Assembly (NCBI GenBank): GCA_934659415.1
Contig: CAKUHW010000046.1
Coordinates: forward strand, 1 to 7,714
From: an uncultured Oscillospiraceae bacterium
Lineage (GTDB): Bacteria; Bacillota; Clostridia; Oscillospirales; Oscillospiraceae
DNA length: 7,714 nucleotides
Reading direction: 5' to 3'
Made by a program: the position numbers and the translations under genes. Below are positions 6,201 to 7,714 of the stretch, in pieces; the first letter of the stretch is position 1; each line of letters opens with the position of its first letter. Under the pieces are notes generated by a model, which was not told the DNA's origin, did not search any database, and saw nothing but the letters and a program-made list of their open reading frames with translations.

Positions 6201-6653
6201 GCGGGGGAAAACGGTGCACAGCCGCCGCAGCGCCTCCCGGTTCTCCAGCCAGAGCCACATGCTCCGCCCGCTCTGGCGGACGCCGGTGTCCACGCTGTGC
6301 TGGGTGATGTTGCGCCCGATCCGGATGGCGTGGACCGCGTCCTTCTCCTCCTGGGTCAGCTGCAGACTGCCGGAATACAGCAGGTAATAGCAGCACACCG
6401 TGACGTCCATCTGCGCCATGAACCGGTCCAGGGACTCGTTCTCGTGGGCCTTCAGAAACGCGCTGCAGGCGCCCCGGTCCCCCTCGTCCGACACGTTGGA
6501 CAGTACGTTGGTCAGCGCCTCCTTGGTCAGCACCGCCCCGCTGGACGCCTCCAGCTTCCTGCCGATCACCACCTGCAGGACCCGGCTGGCCAGGCTGTTG
6601 TAAAGCCCGGCGCTGCGCTCCAGAAAGCCGATGTCAATGGGCTCCTTTTCCAT
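3171..6653 (-). CDS. Large single-pass membrane protein with cytoplasmic N-terminus, possible HEPN motif and ectodomain
   Basis: A 1160-residue protein of no family I can name. Residues 1-125 form an all-helical domain with R114-N-I-T-Q-H119, which fits the R(N/D)x3H pattern of HEPN-type RNase domains. Residues 125-690 are helical and rich in Trp, Arg and Glu, without recognised domains. Residues 689-860 form the module duplicated in the 193-residue protein. It ends in a basic RRQRARARAKVRVRR stretch and one TM helix (844-861). By the positive-inside rule the N-terminal 840 residues are cytoplasmic. After the TM comes a TPR-like helical pair (EAGQFIEAYRLLDR), then a C-terminal ectodomain with recurrent DG turns (TDGTLL, EDGRLEG, EDGRVLEG, TDGRLYD), probably beta-rich. 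Start: the ATG at 6651-6653 has GGAGAGGG and a 7-nt spacer; the upstream in-frame ATG at 6681-6683 has no RBS. It overlaps the sigma-like gene by 20 nt, suggesting coupled translation. Candidate roles are a sensor/anti-sigma partner or a membrane-tethered effector; neither is shown. Confidence 0.88.
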   Translation of the reverse strand: MEKEPIDIGFLERSAGLYNSLASRVLQVVIGRKLEASSGAVLTKEALTNVLSNVSDEGDRGACSAFLKAHENESLDRFMAQMDVTVCCYYLLYSGSLQLTQEEKDAVHAIRIGRNITQHSVDTGVRQSGRSMWLWLENREALRRLCTVFPRYVEPEIKAQIEAYYEGTAGEYLPPVSSCRKRLQAALERGDRIDSEVRTLLTIQSRLKEAAPECRKVLCEFAPQYKDAYRDYIQRGLDSSSSYDRERARALSDMVQRSSASLAWQHLDTLGLRDGLEFLALCAAGGTLPRNEALAAACRRIEAMHRTQSREEVLAAADDRAVRRAGWQEPLFRHLTELTAGAERRFWVREGLGRGCDGLWPLFLEEQAQQTEELAAMDWSAPSFAMEQLAAAQQLPEEIRTLLTGLEEKQVLARLAQWETLPLGEQLAAWNACQRGAGIDRAEIPQLLETANVLESLSGGPSPDGPMKSPRGRLDAYRRSARIVHSDIPRVQEAVRAFGDRLAEACWSRYAQELSAQLDKPFSPEQLALVRSCWQADETGGGAFCAPGGKDTAFLSRQVPGYARLQEVWTLLRAQCSRSCWQVQRLRAEEAAALPFGPEKMTIAVQEADFTCLDRPAAEYGAFRRAWDAFCTLRTREYWQWERARIDAVCSQPYSASRPLYARETRYDALLVPDAEGNAAWREAFDRYEQNVRDGRYQAEADRLRAMAAGWKELAAQLNAFSEPIRDIMAQTAKAAQPDEADLDRLRKALAGLPAKFTGAVSPWDWLDQTWKNYGEGHEPERQAFLDLRDEIRPACSAMGREAQFPRDLRRSIDECKARLQAAQQESERRQRARARAKVRVRRVLTAAVIVAALAAVVLGGRAAAIKAAAATAEKRAEAGQFIEAYRLLDRTAFLGGGLEEQRRELLGQIRLELLQRGYRDELLSQALTDSCAGLARGTALEGRTDVELVPSDTVLVYREAGTDGYRTLLSGNPMELRIPAGLTLRSVWGEVSGHVIDLCALCTDGTLLRGTFGWTFETQYAEKSWYDAQYAQIARDGLDLTEDGRLEGVRMYLRGGLCWMEDGRVLEGEKCLWRDVVGFLPDSYGAMDLSRPIRSDGRWAQSENDDRPDVWETQWPQTVLTDGRLYDDAARAIDKALGNDMLFPGLSVYDGETARWLRE
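4074..4589 (-). repeat. Direct repeat, copy in the large gene
   Basis: Codes for residues 689-860 of the large protein (helical module, basic stretch and TM helix) and matches 2297-2824 in direct orientation. The two copies are about 1.25 kb apart, edge to edge. Similarity begins abruptly at the EQ(N/S)V codons, which marks the fusion junction seen in the small gene. Confidence 0.85.
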
Positions 6654-7581
6654 AAACGGACCCTCTCCTTCCGCTCCCGTCATCGGGAGGTAGTTTCTCT
6701 TCTTCTGGCGCCGACAGCCGGTCGAGAAACGCCCGGTAGACGCGGCTGGCGTTCTGTGCGCTGGTGCCCAGAGCCTCGGCGAGGTCCCGGGCGGTGAGGG
6801 GGCCCTCCCGGCGGCAGACCGCCCGGTAGACCTCCCGGTCGAAAAACGGCTCCCGCTGCGCGGCGGCCAGCAGGCGGCTGTCCGCCTGGAGCTGCTCGGC
6901 CAGCTTCAGGGTGAGCAGCTTGGCCAGCAGGGGCTGCTGCCCCGGCCGGCGCTGGGAAAACACCGCGCCGATCCGCTTCAGCAGGGCCTCCGCCCCGCTT
7001 CGGTCCGCGATCAGCTCCTCAATGGCGGCGGCAGGGGAGGGCAGCCGGTCCAGCAGGGCCCCCGTTTCCTCCCCGCCATCCTCGCCCCGCTCACGGGCGG
7101 GCAGGCAGGAGCGGTGATATGCCAGACAGCGGCGGACCTTCTCCTCGGAGAGCCCCGCAGCCTCCGCTGCAAGGGAGACGGCGGCGGGGTCCCACTGCCG
7201 GATGCCGTGGCTCCGGGCGTACCGGAGGCATGCCTGAAGGACCCGCCGGTCGTCCTCGGAGATGTGCGCTCCGCCGTGCTCCTCCGCCAGCTGCTCCCGG
7301 GCCCGGCGCTTCCGGCACTCCCGGGCCAGGGCGGCGTTGAAGTAGTGGAGAAACTCCCCCTGCCCCGGTACATAGGCGCGGATGCACCGCCTGGCCGTCT
7401 CCGCGATCTCCAGCCCGCATTCCCGGTATCGCTCCGGATCGCCGGAGACCAGGTACAGATACAGATGCTCCACCAGCTTCAGCGCCTCCCGCCGGTATGC
7501 CGCCGGCTGGGCGGCCCGGTCCAGGGAGAAGAGCGGGGAGGAGCGGATCAGGCGCTCATAGTCGGCTCTGCTCTCTCTCAC
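6634..7581 (-). CDS. Divergent sigma-70-like regulatory protein
   Basis: A 315-residue protein laid out like a divergent sigma-70 family factor. A region-2-like stretch (about residues 37-93) includes CIRAYVPGQGEFLHYFNAAL, matching the family pattern A-x-x-x-[YF]-x-P-x-x-G-x-F-x-x-Y. A region-3-like helix-turn-helix follows (about 130-156, LAAEAAGLSEEKVRRCL), then the acidic/proline linker LLDRLPSPAAAIEEL, and a C-terminal helix-turn-helix (about 262-289, LTARDLAEALGTSAQNASRVY) in the place of region 4. It would be cytoplasmic and direct RNA polymerase or bind DNA; its target promoters are unknown. Start: two in-frame GTG codons exist. The one at 7591-7593 has no RBS. The one at 7579-7581 lies 8 nt after GAGGTGA (7590-7596), a seven-base match to the anti-SD, and is chosen. 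The stop codon of the preceding gene lies in that SD. The 3' end overlaps the large membrane-protein gene by 20 nt. Overall similarity to standard sigma factors is low, so a sigma-like activator is also possible. Confidence 0.72.
   Translation of the reverse strand: MRESRADYERLIRSSPLFSLDRAAQPAAYRREALKLVEHLYLYLVSGDPERYRECGLEIAETARRCIRAYVPGQGEFLHYFNAALARECRKRRAREQLAEEHGGAHISEDDRRVLQACLRYARSHGIRQWDPAAVSLAAEAAGLSEEKVRRCLAYHRSCLPARERGEDGGEETGALLDRLPSPAAAIEELIADRSGAEALLKRIGAVFSQRRPGQQPLLAKLLTLKLAEQLQADSRLLAAAQREPFFDREVYRAVCRREGPLTARDLAEALGTSAQNASRVYRAFLDRLSAPEEEKLPPDDGSGRRGSVYGKGAH
6647..6701 (-). repeat. Duplicated leader, copy at the sigma-like/large gene junction
   Basis: Source-like copy of the leader found again at 2836-2890. 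It contains a hairpin (6674-6679 with 6684-6689), the GGAGAGGG ribosome binding site and the first codons of the large gene. Here it is also coding sequence for the last residues of the sigma-like protein. Confidence 0.8.
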
Positions 7582-7594
7582 GCGTTCTGTCACC

Positions 7595-7714
7595 TCACAG
7601 CGCCAGAAGGGAGCGGAGCAGCTGCCGGGCCTGGGCCGGGGAGGCGCACTGCACCGTGCTGACCACGCTGTTCAGGCAGTACAGCGCCCCCATATCGCAC
7701 AGCTGCGTGCCGAC
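7595..7714 (-). CDS. C-terminal end of an unknown protein (partial)
   Basis: The last 39 codons of a gene that enters from the right edge, ending in TGA at 7595-7597. The visible tail (QLCDMGALYCLNSVV, then QCASPAQARQLLRSLLAL) has three cysteines and an amphipathic C-terminal helix. It matches no family I can name. Its stop codon lies within the SD of the sigma-like gene, and only 13 nt separate the two genes if that gene starts at 7581. They are almost certainly co-transcribed. Codon use is the same GC-rich style as the rest of the operon. Confidence 0.75.
   Translation of the reverse strand, partial: VGTQLCDMGALYCLNSVVSTVQCASPAQARQLLRSLLAL

Noticed and set aside
3129..6797. A 1222-codon open frame on the plus strand opposite the large gene
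   Set aside because: It is antisense to a gene with very GC-rich third positions, which suppresses stop codons on the other strand. It has a low-complexity Gly/Gln/Pro/Arg composition, no RBS and no domain, and it runs across two real genes.
1..7714. CRISPR arrays, tRNA or rRNA genes, insertion sequence transposases
   Set aside because: No regularly spaced direct repeats, cloverleaf sequences or transposase motifs were found on either strand.

Overview
The window is GC-rich (by eye well above 60% G+C, with G or C at most third codon positions). It carries a T-box leader, GGAGG-type ribosome binding sites and TTGACA/TATAAT-type promoters. Together these suggest a high-GC Bacillota genome, most likely a gut Clostridia/Oscillospirales lineage such as the Flavonifractor or Oscillibacter group. 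The genus is an inference from style, not something the sequence proves.

Left part (1-1341, minus strand). A T-box riboswitch (about 310 down to 81) with its own promoter and terminator precedes a gene of which only ATG-AAA lies inside the window. The predicted specifier codon GCC and the UGGU acceptor-reading motif both fit tRNA-Ala, so the gene is probably alaS. Immediately upstream lies a 10-TM EamA/DMT-family transporter. Its stop codon is embedded in the -35 box of the T-box promoter.

Middle (1249-2260). The transporter is divergent from a plus-strand HAD-family hydrolase. The short space between them holds a perfect 12-bp inverted repeat whose two arms each contain an extended -10 motif, so two candidate promoters face each other. 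The hydrolase gene runs at its 3' end into a pair of inverted REP-like hairpins, each preceded by a GTAG tetranucleotide. These are followed by a GC hairpin and a strong minus-strand terminator.

Right part (2205-7714, all minus strand, read right to left). This is a tightly packed accessory-looking operon: the tail of an unknown gene; a divergent sigma-70-like protein; a 1160-residue single-pass membrane protein with a possible HEPN-type RNxxxH motif near its N-terminus and a roughly 300-residue C-terminal ectodomain; a small unknown protein; an A/T-armed hairpin; and a 193-residue protein.

The 193-residue gene is a chimeric partial duplicate. Its leader, RBS and first codons copy the junction between the sigma-like gene and the big gene. 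Its body copies the helical-plus-TM module of the big protein (51 of 73 residues identical by hand over the best part). The sigma-like gene overlaps the big membrane-protein gene by 20 nt, so they are probably translationally coupled. Two readings are open: a sigma factor with a membrane-bound sensor/regulator, or a conflict/defence-type unit with a membrane-tethered HEPN effector. I do not recognise this arrangement as a named system.
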